Source: CALFBG01 sp045110315
Lineage (GTDB): Bacteria; Bacteroidota; Bacteroidia; Chitinophagales; Saprospiraceae
Length of the DNA stretch: 64,000 bases
NCBI GenBank assembly: GCA_045110315.1
Contig: JBGCFY010000113.1
Span: forward strand, 16,242-80,241
Reading direction: 5' to 3'
A program made the position numbers and the translations under genes. The notes under the pieces are model-generated. The model did no database searches. It was given only the letters and a program-made list of their open reading frames with translations, and was not told the origin of the DNA. Shown one piece after another: positions 1-9,253 of the stretch (position 1 is its first letter; every line of letters starts with the position of its first letter).

Positions 1-2
1 TC

Positions 3-80
3 AGCGTCGTTAATACCAATATGTCTCTTGTGAAACTGGTCGAAAAAGGTCAAATTGTTCATCTATTGATCAAATTATAA
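3..80 (+). CDS. C-terminal end of a protein, possibly a T9SS cargo (partial)
   Basis: An open frame enters from the left edge and ends at a TAA at 78-80, leaving 25 residues. The end reads SLVKLVEKGQIVHLLIKL, which resembles the last strands of a type A T9SS sorting domain (pattern YxVKLxxxGQxxxxKLxxx). The match is short and one usual aromatic residue is replaced by Leu, so the family call is tentative. The rest of the gene lies outside the window. Confidence 0.4.
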   Translation, partial: SVVNTNMSLVKLVEKGQIVHLLIKL

Positions 81-331
81 GCGATTAAATATAATTTCCG
101 AAATTATCGGCGTGAAGTTACGATTTTTGTCTGATTACTTAACAAAAAAACCTAGATACCTGTTGCAAGAAAGTAGATAAAAACCAGAAAAGTAATTGAT
201 TAGATATTTCTACTCGAAAGAATACCGCCGATCTTTATCACTTGGGTGTCACAAAGCATAAAACAGCTGATCGAAAAACCAATTTGATGGCTAAATGGTA
301 AAAAGATATTGGTGCATGCGTAAATTAAATA

Positions 332-360
332 TTGAAGTTGTTTTTAAAATGATGCTAGAA
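332..360 (+). repeat. Family B repeat end (GAAGTTGTTTTTAAAAT)
   Basis: A single copy of the family B terminal sequence, with one extra T. It is followed by GATGCTAGAA, which parallels the subterminal GATATTAGAA and GATGTTAGAA of other copies. It abuts and slightly overlaps the 3' end of the minus-strand gene at 355-1800. Nothing else is seen between 81 and 331. Confidence 0.5.
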
Positions 361-1800
361 CTTAGCCATTACTTCCTGCAACCAATCCTTATTTGCCAAA
401 GGTTCTAAAACGGCTACTTGTGCTTGGAGCGCAAGGTATTTTTTTTGAAACTTAGTTCGATTGAGGTGATTTTGGTCTTGCTTTAGTTGGTAAACTTTCT
501 TGGCAATTTTCAGGAAGTTGCCATTGGCTTTTTTTCGGTAATCCCCTACTTGTCGGTTGCGGGTAATAAACTTTCGAAACGCTTCGATCAAGGCGTAAAA
601 GGCTTCGGTTTCGTCCAATTCATAATAACTTTTCAATTGAATAATTTTTGCACCAAGATGATAAGAGGTATCCGTAAATTCTACGTCAAATAGTAAGTGT
701 AGTGCTTTTTTATATTCTTGCCGAGCGTAGTAGAGCGCAGCCAAGTTGTAAGTAGTCGCATTGTACTGATCTTCGGGCAACAGACTATCTTTAAACTGCT
801 GAATAAAATTTTCTGTCCAATCAAATTCCTTTAGTCGAATGCCAGCAGTAATAATATTTTTGTAAGTCCATTGCGTAAGATAACCATTGAGGAAAATGAT
901 TTTTTTTTCCAATAAAACTTTATATAAATCCAACACTTCTCGATAATAGCTTCCCCAACCAGAATTTATCTTTTTGATGCAGAAATTAAGGGCCAAATAA
1001 TATAAGGTATACAATTCGACTTTGGGAAAGAGCGCACTGTGATTGGCGAGTAATGCTTTCACCTCGTGGTAGTACTTTATGGCATCTTCTCCGCGGAGCA
1101 TTTGTAGTGTTTTATAATATAGTTTTAAGGCCGGAATATTTTTAAATTCTTCGGTATTACTTTCGTAGAACTGCAGCAATTCGTTGAGAAATTGAGGTTC
1201 GTACCCTGCTTTGATTACTGTATTTCGACTCGCCATTTCACAAGCTAAGCGCAATTTATTTCCAAAATAAAATAGATCAAGGTTATCGCTCTGGCGCTGC
1301 AAATTGTCATCAAAACGGCGCTCAATTTTGCGTTGCACGTAACGATCCATTTTGTCGTAATAATTATACTCTTGCAAATAATGCTCGTAATTGCGCAAAG
1401 GAGAAGCATCTTGCAATTGGCGGTACTTGCGCGCATTTTTTTCCATCTGATGGTGTTGATCTCTCTCAAGTAACTCTTCCAGTAAATAATTTTTTTGCAT
1501 AACCGCTTTTTGTTCGTAGCGTAGTTGCGCCAAAAAATCGTATAACAATTGCAAGAGAAAAGAAATGTAGTTATTCAATCGCCGTTCATCAAAAGCTTGC
1601 TCTCCAAATACTTTCCGAAAAATTTTCACCTTAAGTATTCCATCATGTTCAAAGCTAGGCGCATGATGTAAAACGGCGACACACAGTAATTTTAGCTTTT
1701 CATTTTTATTAAAAAAAGGAGAAAAAACGAATTCTTTGAACCGAGAACGCTCTCTTGTCGTCAAAACACGCAACAATTTCACTAAATTCGTATTCTTCAT
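355..1800 (-). CDS. Hypothetical 481-residue helical protein, possible TPR-like repeats
   Basis: I do not recognise a named family. The protein is very rich in Lys, Leu, Tyr and Gln and looks all-helical. Its later half has short A/Y/L-rich helix pairs (for example LAALYYARQEYKKALHLL) typical of TPR-like repeats. There is no signal peptide or membrane segment, so it is probably cytoplasmic. The N-terminus has the pattern LLRVLTTRERSRFKEFVFSPFFN, which I associate with lineage-specific Bacteroidota proteins of unknown function. The ATG at 1800 is the first in frame. The gene stands alone, with an A/T-rich 290-bp gap to the divergent gene at 2089. Confidence 0.75.
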   Translation of the reverse strand: MKNTNLVKLLRVLTTRERSRFKEFVFSPFFNKNEKLKLLCVAVLHHAPSFEHDGILKVKIFRKVFGEQAFDERRLNNYISFLLQLLYDFLAQLRYEQKAVMQKNYLLEELLERDQHHQMEKNARKYRQLQDASPLRNYEHYLQEYNYYDKMDRYVQRKIERRFDDNLQRQSDNLDLFYFGNKLRLACEMASRNTVIKAGYEPQFLNELLQFYESNTEEFKNIPALKLYYKTLQMLRGEDAIKYYHEVKALLANHSALFPKVELYTLYYLALNFCIKKINSGWGSYYREVLDLYKVLLEKKIIFLNGYLTQWTYKNIITAGIRLKEFDWTENFIQQFKDSLLPEDQYNATTYNLAALYYARQEYKKALHLLFDVEFTDTSYHLGAKIIQLKSYYELDETEAFYALIEAFRKFITRNRQVGDYRKKANGNFLKIAKKVYQLKQDQNHLNRTKFQKKYLALQAQVAVLEPLANKDWLQEVMAKF

Positions 1801-1923
1801 CTGAAAAATATTTTATAAAAAAAAAGTACAAAACCTTTTAAAACAATACTTTATAAGCAAAAATAAGTCTAAAATTATTTATATTTTTTAAAAAATGTAC
1901 TTTTTTATAGCTCTTTTTAGAAT

Positions 1924-1931
1924 TACTTTTG
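1924..1931 (+). promoter_or_regulatory. Bacteroidota -7 box (TACTTTTG) for the 2089 gene
   Basis: TACTTTTG fits the TAnnTTTG -7 consensus of the Bacteroidota main sigma factor. No clear TTTG -33 box sits at the expected spacing. It would give a 5' leader of about 150 bases before the ATG at 2089. Confidence 0.4.
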
Positions 1932-2088
1932 TTAAAGGGTTCACAAAGAATCTTCTAAGAATCCGAATTGAACTTGAACTATTACTATTTATGATCACAA
2001 AAAGCTCTGATTACTTTGTTTGTTAATACCGGTTAAATTACACACGTTGATTGCTTTGATCTTCATTCTTATTTAAAATTTGTAAAAA

Positions 2089-4833
2089 ATGAAAAAGCTA
2101 TTTGTTCTCCTCTCTGCCTTTTTTTACACCTTCTTTCTGGCGGCACAACCCGTAGATTTTTCGGTGAATACCAATTCTATTTGCACGCCCGATGATCTTG
2201 TCTGTACGGACCTTACGCAAGGTATTACCATCGTCGCTTGGACTTGGACCTTTGACGGTAATATCGTTAGTCCAGACCAAAACCCAACTATCCTTATTGA
2301 TAATTATACGCCAGGAATGAGCTATGATCTTTGCTTAACCGTCGTAGACGATTTGGGCTTCGATTACCAAAATTGTCAAAGCATTCAAGTGGAAGCAAAA
2401 CCAGTCGTTACCGTCTCCGTAAGTAGTCTCTTAGATTGTGCGAATCCTTTCGTGGACGTTATTTGTTTTCCACAAAATACAGGCACCTATAGTTATTCTT
2501 GGACAGGACCTGGAGGGAATTATACTACTCAAAATATCACCGTCTCCGTTCCCGGAATATACACCGTCGTGGTAACCGATGCACTCACGGGTTGTACGCA
2601 CGAAGAAGATGTATCGGTGCTATCCGATATGACACCTGTCCACACCGTCACGGTTGGTCCGGATACCCTTTGGGATTGTAGCAATGGTACGGACTTAACT
2701 CTTTTTGCAGATGTTACTCCTGCGGGAAATTACAGTTTCCAATGGAGCACAAGCTTTGGTAACATTGTTTCAGGTGCGAATACCTCTACCCCGACGATAA
2801 GTCAAACCGGAGAGTACTCGGTAGAAGTTGTTAATTTGGATAATGGTTGTACCACCACAACCGTAATGATGATCAACGGTACGGATGTTCCGGTCAACGA
2901 TATTTCTCCAGATTTCACGATTTGTGAAGGAGAAAGTGCCACGCTATTTTACGACGTACCGAGTGCCGTTAGTTACTTCTGGCCGGCTACAGGAGAAACC
3001 ACAAATACCATCACCGTTTTTCCCAGCACAACAACGGATTACTTAGTCATTGCCATGGACGCAAACGGCTGTTCTACTCAGGACATAATTATCGTCAATG
3101 TAAGTCCGACGCCGATTAGCAGCGTCTTTGTCCCGAGTATTAGTTGTCCTACAGACTTCATTGAAATCTGTGGAATAGACCAAGCCAATTATAGCTATCA
3201 ATGGATTAGACCAACAGGACTTATTAGCAATACTAGATGCCTAGACTTGCTCAATTCAGCTCCTACGGATAACGGGGTTTACACCTTGACCGTCACCGAT
3301 CCCTTTGGTTGCACGAGTGCTACTGACTATACTCACGTAGCAATGGATTCATTTGCTGTCGACTTTACCATAGAAAATACAAGTTGCTTTGGAGGAACGG
3401 ATGGAAGTGTTCAGATCATGGTTTCTGGCGGCACGCCTCCCTATAATTATAATTGGGGTTCAGGGATTACCTGTCAAGGCACTCAATGCACTGGTCTCGC
3501 GGCAGATACTTACTTTGTTACGATCACCGATCAAAATGCTTGTCAAATAATGTATAGCTTTGAAATTTTAGAACCCAGTCAAGTAGAAATTGTTAACGTA
3601 GCTGTTTCCTGCGTGGGAGATGATGGAACGGATGGATCAATTGATATTACGGTACAAGGTGGAACAGCTCCTTATGCTTTTCTTTGGAACAACGCACAAG
3701 TAACTGAAGACCTTACCAATATCGCAGCGGGTGGTTACATGGTTACCGTTACCGATGTTAATAATTGCGTTACGAGCGAAGCTTTTGTCGTCATGGAAAA
3801 TTGCGTTTGGCCAGGAGATACAGATACCAACAATGTTGTTAACAATTTCGATTTGCTAAATCTTGGTCTGGTATATGGTGAAACGGGACCAACGAGATTT
3901 GACGCAAGCCTGAGCTGGTTTGGTCAAGCAGGTGCGAATTGGTTACAAACGATTCCAAGTACCGATATTGATACCAAGCATGCTGACACAGATGGAAATG
4001 GTATCATTGATATTAACGATACACTAGCCATTAGCCTTAACTGGGGAGAAACCCACAACCTAATGGGAAATACTGCGAGTCCTAGAAACGACTTGGATCT
4101 ATACGTACAAGAAGATACAACGAGTCAAGGAGAGACGATGAGCTTGCCTATTATTTTGGGAGAAATGGACAATCCTGCTGTCGATATTTATGGGATTGCT
4201 TTTAGTGTGACTTACGATACTAGCATCGTTAGTTTTGGTAGTTCTGATATTAGTTTTACCAATAGTTGGTTAGGTACCAAAGGGCTCGACCTGATTACCA
4301 TCCAAAAAGATTTCCCTGTATCGGGAAGAGTAGATTTGGCCATTAGTCGTACCAACGGAATGAACATTAGTGGTAGTGGAGAAATTGGCAGGTTAAACAT
4401 TATCATTGAAGACGATATTCTGTTAATGTCAGATCAGGCGGAGACAAGAGGAGGAGAAGACTTGGTAGAGATGAGTGTAAAAATTGATCGTGTAAAATTA
4501 ATTAATAATCTTGGAGAAGTATTGGGGGTTAATCCACTGACGACTACCTCCGTCATTACCAAATTGCCTTTAAGCAATGCGATCATTCCGAGTCTGGACA
4601 CTAAAATTGAGTTGTACCCTAATCCAAGTCGAGATTTCTTAACCATTCAATCTGACGAACTGGTTGTCGAAACCGTGGAAATCTTTTCGATCTTAGGGAA
4701 GTTGTTACGGAGACAAACTGTAAACGCAAAACAAACCACCTTGGACTTGAAAGGCTTAGGAACAGGTACTTATTTAGTCAAACTAAAAACAGCGAAAGGG
4801 ACGGTTGTCAAACGAGCGAGTATTGTCCGTTAA
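2089..4833 (+). CDS. Secreted modular adhesin-like protein with PKD/SprB repeats, dockerin-like and cohesin-like modules, and T9SS CTD
   Basis: 914 residues. A signal peptide (residues 1-19, ending FFLAAQ) leads into PKD/Ig-like beta modules. Two SprB-type repeats follow at about 430-570 (CFGGTDGSV...GGTPPYNYNW; GDDGTDGSI...GGTAPYAFLW). Residues 574-657 carry two Ca-binding loops, DTDTNNVVNNFD and DTDGNGIIDIND, as in dockerins. Residues 670-775 resemble a cohesin fold (GIAFSVTYDTSIVSF...GEIGRLNIII). The last 75 residues form a type A T9SS sorting domain beginning IELYPNPSRDFL. It should cross the inner membrane by Sec and the outer membrane by T9SS, ending up at the cell surface or in the medium. 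The binding target is unknown. The gene is monocistronic and ends at a strong terminator. Confidence 0.85.
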   Translation: MKKLFVLLSAFFYTFFLAAQPVDFSVNTNSICTPDDLVCTDLTQGITIVAWTWTFDGNIVSPDQNPTILIDNYTPGMSYDLCLTVVDDLGFDYQNCQSIQVEAKPVVTVSVSSLLDCANPFVDVICFPQNTGTYSYSWTGPGGNYTTQNITVSVPGIYTVVVTDALTGCTHEEDVSVLSDMTPVHTVTVGPDTLWDCSNGTDLTLFADVTPAGNYSFQWSTSFGNIVSGANTSTPTISQTGEYSVEVVNLDNGCTTTTVMMINGTDVPVNDISPDFTICEGESATLFYDVPSAVSYFWPATGETTNTITVFPSTTTDYLVIAMDANGCSTQDIIIVNVSPTPISSVFVPSISCPTDFIEICGIDQANYSYQWIRPTGLISNTRCLDLLNSAPTDNGVYTLTVTDPFGCTSATDYTHVAMDSFAVDFTIENTSCFGGTDGSVQIMVSGGTPPYNYNWGSGITCQGTQCTGLAADTYFVTITDQNACQIMYSFEILEPSQVEIVNVAVSCVGDDGTDGSIDITVQGGTAPYAFLWNNAQVTEDLTNIAAGGYMVTVTDVNNCVTSEAFVVMENCVWPGDTDTNNVVNNFDLLNLGLVYGETGPTRFDASLSWFGQAGANWLQTIPSTDIDTKHADTDGNGIIDINDTLAISLNWGETHNLMGNTASPRNDLDLYVQEDTTSQGETMSLPIILGEMDNPAVDIYGIAFSVTYDTSIVSFGSSDISFTNSWLGTKGLDLITIQKDFPVSGRVDLAISRTNGMNISGSGEIGRLNIIIEDDILLMSDQAETRGGEDLVEMSVKIDRVKLINNLGEVLGVNPLTTTSVITKLPLSNAIIPSLDTKIELYPNPSRDFLTIQSDELVVETVEIFSILGKLLRRQTVNAKQTTLDLKGLGTGTYLVKLKTAKGTVVKRASIVR

Positions 4834-4882
4834 GGCTGATGAATTAAGAAAACTAAATTCCTTAATTTATTGCGTACTTTTT

Positions 4883-4918
4883 GAGCGCAGCAATCTGTTG
4901 ATTGCTGCGCTCTTTTTT
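4883..4918 (+). terminator. Rho-independent terminator of the 2089 gene
   Basis: A perfect 12-bp stem (GAGCGCAGCAAT / ATTGCTGCGCTC) with a 6-base loop, followed by six T. Confidence 0.9.
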
Positions 4919-5034
4919 ATACTGAAGTTATTTTAACTCCCTTTTCTTTTTGCATTTTATACGACGACAAGTTTTGCCCACTCAGAAACGACGGGAAAGG
5001 ATAAACCCTAAAAAGCACCATTGCTCTATAGAGA

Positions 5035-5066
5035 AAAAGCGCTCTGGAGTTTTCCAGAGCGCTTTT
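5035..5066. terminator. Bidirectional hairpin between convergent genes
   Basis: A perfect 14-bp stem AAAAGCGCTCTGGA / TCCAGAGCGCTTTT with loop GTTT. A on one side and T on the other let it act on both strands. It lies between the 2089 gene (plus) and metK (minus). Confidence 0.75.
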
Positions 5067-5272
5067 AAATATGAAGTTATTTTAAAATGGAGGTTGAAAT
5101 TAGTTGTAAGCGCTTGGTTTTCAAGAGGAAGCTCCATTTTTTTTTCGTAACCAAAGCTACGGGGAAAAAAATTAGCTGAAATATTGGAAATCAATGGCTT
5201 GCAAATAAATCATCTATCTAGTTTAAAACAACTTCTATATCATATTATGATCGTAAAAACGAAAGATAAAGC

Positions 5273-6529
5273 TTACTTAAGCTTAAAAGTATCTTTCAAT
5301 TTTTTAACCATGTCTAATTTTTCCCAAGTAAAAGTTTCAACAACTTTTTTCTTCGTTCTATTTAATTTTCCTACCATTACGGTTTTCTTGCCGGGCTTTC
5401 TTCCCATGTGTCCGTAAGCTGCAGTTTCAGAGAAAATAGGATTTTTCAACCCAAATTTCTTCACGATGGCAGCGGGTCGAAGATCGAATAATTTTGTTAA
5501 TTTTCGAGACATTGCACTGTCCGTCATATTAACTTTGCTAGTACCATAAGTATTTAAATAAAGACCTACTGGCTTCGCTACTCCAATGGCGTATGCTACC
5601 TGTACTAAACATTGATCGGCTAATCCAGCAGCAACGATATTCTTAGCCATGTGTCGTGTAGCGTAAGCTGCCGAACGATCTACTTTTGAAGAATCCTTTC
5701 CAGAAAAAGCACCTCCACCGTGAGCACCTTTACCACCGTAAGTATCTACAATAATTTTTCTACCTGTCAACCCTGTATCTCCGTGTGGTCCACCGATGAC
5801 AAATTTCCCAGTTGGATTAACGTGTAATTTATAGTTGGTATTGAACAATTCACTGGTATGCTTAGGTAATCTTTTAAGCACTCTTGGAATTAAAATAGAC
5901 TGAACGTCTTTTTTAATTTTGTCCAACATCTTGCGTTCCGTATCAAAATCATCGTGCTGCGTAGAAACAACGATGGTATCAACTCTTGACGGCTGATTGT
6001 CATCACTGTATTCAACGGTAACTTGGGACTTAGAATCTGGTCGCAAATATTTCATTTGCTTTCCTTCTCTTCTAATCGCAGACAATTCTTGCAACAACAT
6101 ATGAGACAATTCCAAAGAAAGGGGCATATAGCTTTCTGTTTCGTTGGTTGCATATCCAAACATCATTCCTTGGTCTCCGGCCCCTTGGTTTTCCGTCTTC
6201 TTACCGACGTCAACACCTTGGGCGATATCTGCGGATTGTTCGTGAATTGCAGAAAGTACACCACAAGAATCTGCATCAAACTGATATTCAGATTTAGTGT
6301 AACCAATTTTTTTGATTACTGCTCTTACGGTAGATTGTACATCAACGTAAGCACTAGAACGTACTTCTCCTGAGACGACCGCTAAACCGGTAGTTACTAA
6401 GGTTTCACAAGCTACTTTTGAACTTGGATCTTGGGTCAAAAATGCATCTAAGATAGCATCTGAAATCTGATCAGCTACTTTATCAGGGTGTCCTTCAGAG
6501 ACAGACTCAGATGTGAATAAATAAGGCAT
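5273..6529 (-). CDS. metK: S-adenosylmethionine synthetase
   Basis: It makes S-adenosylmethionine from methionine and ATP in the cytoplasm and supplies all methylation reactions. At 418 residues it is slightly longer than the usual 380-400. Family motifs are all present: SESVSEGHPDKVADQISDA near the N-terminus (methionine/ATP site), GAGDQGMMFGYATNE, and the glycine-rich loop GGGAFSGKDSSKVDRSAAY. The start at 6529 places MPYLFTSESVSEGHPDK exactly where the family begins. It appears to be transcribed alone. The roughly 130-base leader contains a short family A inverted-repeat element (6595-6646). Confidence 0.97.
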   Translation of the reverse strand: MPYLFTSESVSEGHPDKVADQISDAILDAFLTQDPSSKVACETLVTTGLAVVSGEVRSSAYVDVQSTVRAVIKKIGYTKSEYQFDADSCGVLSAIHEQSADIAQGVDVGKKTENQGAGDQGMMFGYATNETESYMPLSLELSHMLLQELSAIRREGKQMKYLRPDSKSQVTVEYSDDNQPSRVDTIVVSTQHDDFDTERKMLDKIKKDVQSILIPRVLKRLPKHTSELFNTNYKLHVNPTGKFVIGGPHGDTGLTGRKIIVDTYGGKGAHGGGAFSGKDSSKVDRSAAYATRHMAKNIVAAGLADQCLVQVAYAIGVAKPVGLYLNTYGTSKVNMTDSAMSRKLTKLFDLRPAAIVKKFGLKNPIFSETAAYGHMGRKPGKKTVMVGKLNRTKKKVVETFTWEKLDMVKKLKDTFKLK

Positions 6530-6594
6530 ATCTTTTTTTTTATTTACAATATTATTAAGATGAAATTATTTTTAAATAATTTCGATAAATTTGG

Positions 6595-6646
6595 GTGAGT
6601 ACTAAGACACAATTTAACGGTAATTCAATGGTATCTTAGTACTTAC
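6595..6646. repeat. Short family A inverted-repeat element in the metK leader
   Basis: A 52-bp element with imperfect inverted ends GTGAGTACTAAGACAC and GTATCTTAGTACTTAC. Its core (ATTTAACGGTAATTCAAT) matches that of the copy at 21676-21725 (ATTTGATGGCCATTCAAT). It lies between the metK -7 box and start codon, so it would be transcribed as a hairpin in the mRNA leader. Confidence 0.7.
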
Positions 6647-6661
6647 TATCTGATTTTGCTG

Positions 6662-6669
6662 CAAAAGTA
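6662..6669 (-). promoter_or_regulatory. Bacteroidota -7 box for metK
   Basis: On the minus strand this reads TACTTTTG, matching TAnnTTTG. It lies 133 bases upstream of the metK ATG. No good -33 box is seen. Confidence 0.5.
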
Positions 6670-6727
6670 AGAAAGTTCTTTCAAACGAATGATAGATTAC
6701 AAAAACTTTATATAATTTAACAATATG

Positions 6728-7351
6728 TTATCGGATTTCACACTGCAACATCGACCGAATTTCTTTGTTTTCTAGTTCTAAAAAGGCTTCTAACTGATCC
6801 CCAATTGCCACTGCACCAACTCCAGCCGGTGTTCCCGTGTAAATAATATCTCCTTGGTGTAATTTGAAATACTGCGACAAATAACTGATTAGGAAGTCAA
6901 AAGAGAAAATTAAATCTTTCGTATTTCCTTCTTGTACCGTTGTTCCGTTTTTCTGTAAACTAAAAGGAATTGCCTCAAGATTTACCTGATCAATCGAAAT
7001 AAATTCGCTCAACGCGGCGGAACCGTCAAAAGCTTTAGCAATTTCCCAAGGATGCCCTTTCTCTTTACAACGAGCTTGTAAATCTCTCGCCGTAAAATCT
7101 ATGCCGAGAGCAACTTGATCGTAATATTTATGAGCGAATTCGGGCTGAACGTGTCGACCATTTCGACAAATTTTAAGCACCAATTCCACTTCGTAGTGTA
7201 AGTTTTTGGTAAATGCAGGATAGTACAAAGGCTTATTATTCACCAACAACGCAGAGGAAGGCTTCATGAATACCAACGGTTGCTGAGGAACTGGATTCTG
7301 CAATTCTTTAGCGTGATCCGCATAATTCCGACCGATACAAATGATTTTCAT
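6728..7351 (-). CDS. Fumarylacetoacetate hydrolase-family protein (acylpyruvase-like)
   Basis: 207 residues, the length of the short FAH-domain enzymes (YcgM/FAHD1 type) that hydrolyse acylpyruvates or decarboxylate oxaloacetate. Visible motifs are IICIGRNYADHAKEL at the N-terminus, the metal-binding stretch HYEVELVL, the substrate loop DFTARDLQ, and the C-terminal GDIIYTGTPAGVG. It is the last gene of a minus-strand run ridA-trpS-FAH, starting 15 bases after trpS ends, so it is probably cotranscribed. Which acylpyruvate it uses cannot be told from sequence. Confidence 0.88.
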   Translation of the reverse strand: MKIICIGRNYADHAKELQNPVPQQPLVFMKPSSALLVNNKPLYYPAFTKNLHYEVELVLKICRNGRHVQPEFAHKYYDQVALGIDFTARDLQARCKEKGHPWEIAKAFDGSAALSEFISIDQVNLEAIPFSLQKNGTTVQEGNTKDLIFSFDFLISYLSQYFKLHQGDIIYTGTPAGVGAVAIGDQLEAFLELENKEIRSMLQCEIR

Positions 7352-7366
7352 ATTTTAAAGACTTAT

Positions 7367-8377
7367 TTAAAATTTTACGTTGAGTAATCCTGTCAATTCT
7401 TTTACCTCTTTCATCGTTGCTTGTGCAATTTTTCTAATCTCGGCGGAAGAAGCCTTAATCTGTGATTTGACATTTTTCTTATCCGCGAGTAATGCTTTTT
7501 TCTTTTCTTTAAATCCATTGCTCAATTCCACTAAAGCCTCTCCAACAACGCCTTTCAAATCCGAATATTTCAAATTTCCACCGCGGTAATCTTCCATCAA
7601 ACTTTGGTGTGCTTCCGTTTGACCACAAGCTTTTAAAAGTTCAAATAAATTGGTCACTCCCGGACTCATTTCTCCTTCTTTTGTTTCTCCCGTATCCGTT
7701 ACTGCAGATTTAATTTGCTTACGAATCCGTGCCTCATCACCAAAGACATTGATATAATGTTTTGCTCCAGCACTCTTACTCATCTTGCGACTGGGATCTG
7801 CCGTCGACATGATTTTCGGTGTTTCGGTATATAAAGATTCCGGTAAAGTGAAAAACTCTTTCCCCATTTGAAAATTAAACCGCTGCGCAATATTTCTTGA
7901 CATTTCCAAATGCTGCTCTTGGTCTTTTCCTACGGGAACGTAATCAGCACGATAAATTAAAATATCTGCCGCTTGCAAAACGGGATAATCAAGTAAGCCT
8001 GCTGAAATAAATTGTTCTCCTTCTTTGGGCGTTTGCGAACTTTTATCTTTGAATTGCGTCATTCTCGTCAACTGACCATACGAACAAAAGCAATTAAAAA
8101 TCCAACACAACTCAGTGTGTTCGGGGACGAGCGATTGTACAAAAAGATATTCTGGCTTAATACCAACCGCCATCAAATTAATCAATAACTCCCAAGTATT
8201 TTCTCTCAACTTTTTGGGTTGGTAAGGCATCGTCATCGCATGATAATCTACCACACCATAGATACAATCGTAATCCGCTTGTAAATCTACCCAGTTTTTA
8301 ACGGCACCAAAGTAGTTTCCGAAGTGCATATCTCCCGTGGGTTGAATGCAGGATAGAATTTGTTTTCGTTTACTCAT
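7367..8377 (-). CDS. trpS: Tryptophan-tRNA ligase
   Basis: It charges tRNA-Trp. At 336 residues it is a typical bacterial class Ic synthetase. The HIGH-type signature is HFGN (residues 18-21) after IQPTGD, and the KMSKS loop is at residues 198-202, followed by a typical AKHYINVFGDEA segment. It lies between ridA (26 bases upstream) and the FAH-family gene (15 bases downstream), all on the minus strand. Confidence 0.97.
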   Translation of the reverse strand: MSKRKQILSCIQPTGDMHFGNYFGAVKNWVDLQADYDCIYGVVDYHAMTMPYQPKKLRENTWELLINLMAVGIKPEYLFVQSLVPEHTELCWIFNCFCSYGQLTRMTQFKDKSSQTPKEGEQFISAGLLDYPVLQAADILIYRADYVPVGKDQEQHLEMSRNIAQRFNFQMGKEFFTLPESLYTETPKIMSTADPSRKMSKSAGAKHYINVFGDEARIRKQIKSAVTDTGETKEGEMSPGVTNLFELLKACGQTEAHQSLMEDYRGGNLKYSDLKGVVGEALVELSNGFKEKKKALLADKKNVKSQIKASSAEIRKIAQATMKEVKELTGLLNVKF

Positions 8378-8403
8378 CTTTCTATTTTTTTACTTCCTTA
8401 TTG

Positions 8404-8790
8404 CTAAGCATCAACTGCCGCAATCAAGGAGATTTCTATATTAACAAATTTGGGCAAATTGGCTACTTCTACCAATTCTCTAGCCGGTGCCGTATCGTCA
8501 TTGAAGTATTCCGAATAAACCGCATTGATGCGGCTGTATAGATTCATATCCTTTACGAATACACTGCATTTAATAACTTCTTCAAAACCAATGCCCGCTT
8601 CGGTGAGAATCGCTTTTAAGTTTTTTAGTACTTGGTGCGTTTCCGCTTCAATCGAGTCGGATATGATTGTTCCCGTAGCAGGATTGATTGCAATTTGTCC
8701 TGAGACGTATAAAGTCCCACGGTGAAGAATGGCTTGATTGTAAGGACCTACCGGTGCAGGTGCTTGATCCGTTTGAATAATTTTTTTCAT
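8404..8790 (-). CDS. ridA: RidA family enamine/imine deaminase
   Basis: 128 residues, the standard length of the YjgF/YER057c/UK114 family, which hydrolyses reactive 2-aminoacrylate and related enamines formed by PLP enzymes. Family signatures include APAPVGPYNQAI, YVSGQIAINPATG, the conserved Arg in APARELVEV, and the C-terminal VNIEISLIAA. It is the first gene of the ridA-trpS-FAH run. No TAnnTTTG box is obvious just upstream. Confidence 0.93.
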   Translation of the reverse strand: MKKIIQTDQAPAPVGPYNQAILHRGTLYVSGQIAINPATGTIISDSIEAETHQVLKNLKAILTEAGIGFEEVIKCSVFVKDMNLYSRINAVYSEYFNDDTAPARELVEVANLPKFVNIEISLIAAVDA

Positions 8791-8830
8791 TTTGGAGGAT
8801 TTTGGTTATTCCGACGAAACGCCAATGCAA

Positions 8831-9193
8831 CTAATTAAGAGGCAAAACATCTTGGCAAATCGTCCTTAAGTGATCATACAATATCGTTGTTTCCGTAACG
8901 GTTCAACGGTGCCTTAATCGAGTTAGCCTGATTCCTTCTTTACGAATGGAAAATCAAAAGTAACGTGTAGTAAAAATGTTTGAAACGGAAACAAGGAAAA
9001 AGGGCGCTCAATCAAATCTTTAGGTATCCCCAATTACAATTCTTCAATTTCAGACGTTAAGGAAGAACGATTGATTGGTTGGAGTTTATTGGCCTAAAGT
9101 CAATCCAAGTAAAACTTAAGGTCTAGAGGATTAGCTTCTAGCTAGCAACGACCATTTCCGGTGACACAAACCTTTAGTAAAAAAAACACAAAA
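8831..9193. other. Gene-free interval between ridA and the rpmF terminator
   Basis: About 360 bases with stops in every frame. I see no promoter box, repeat end or strong hairpin in it. It presumably carries the unrecognised ridA promoter. Confidence 0.4.
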
Positions 9194-9219
9194 AGCCCCG
9201 CATATCTGATATGGGAGCT
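9194..9219 (-). terminator. Terminator of the DUF177-rpmF operon
   Basis: On the minus strand, a stem AGCTCC(C)ATAT / ATATGCGGGGCT with one bulge, followed by a run ending in TTTTTTGTGTTTTTT. It sits 35 bases downstream of rpmF. Confidence 0.8.
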
Positions 9220-9253
9220 TAAGTGGGTTTCTTATTAATTGGCAAAGAGAAAA

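Noticed and set aside
6530..6661. SAM riboswitch in the metK leader
   Set aside because: I could not find the conserved core or stem order of a known SAM riboswitch class. The only clear structure is the family A inverted repeat.
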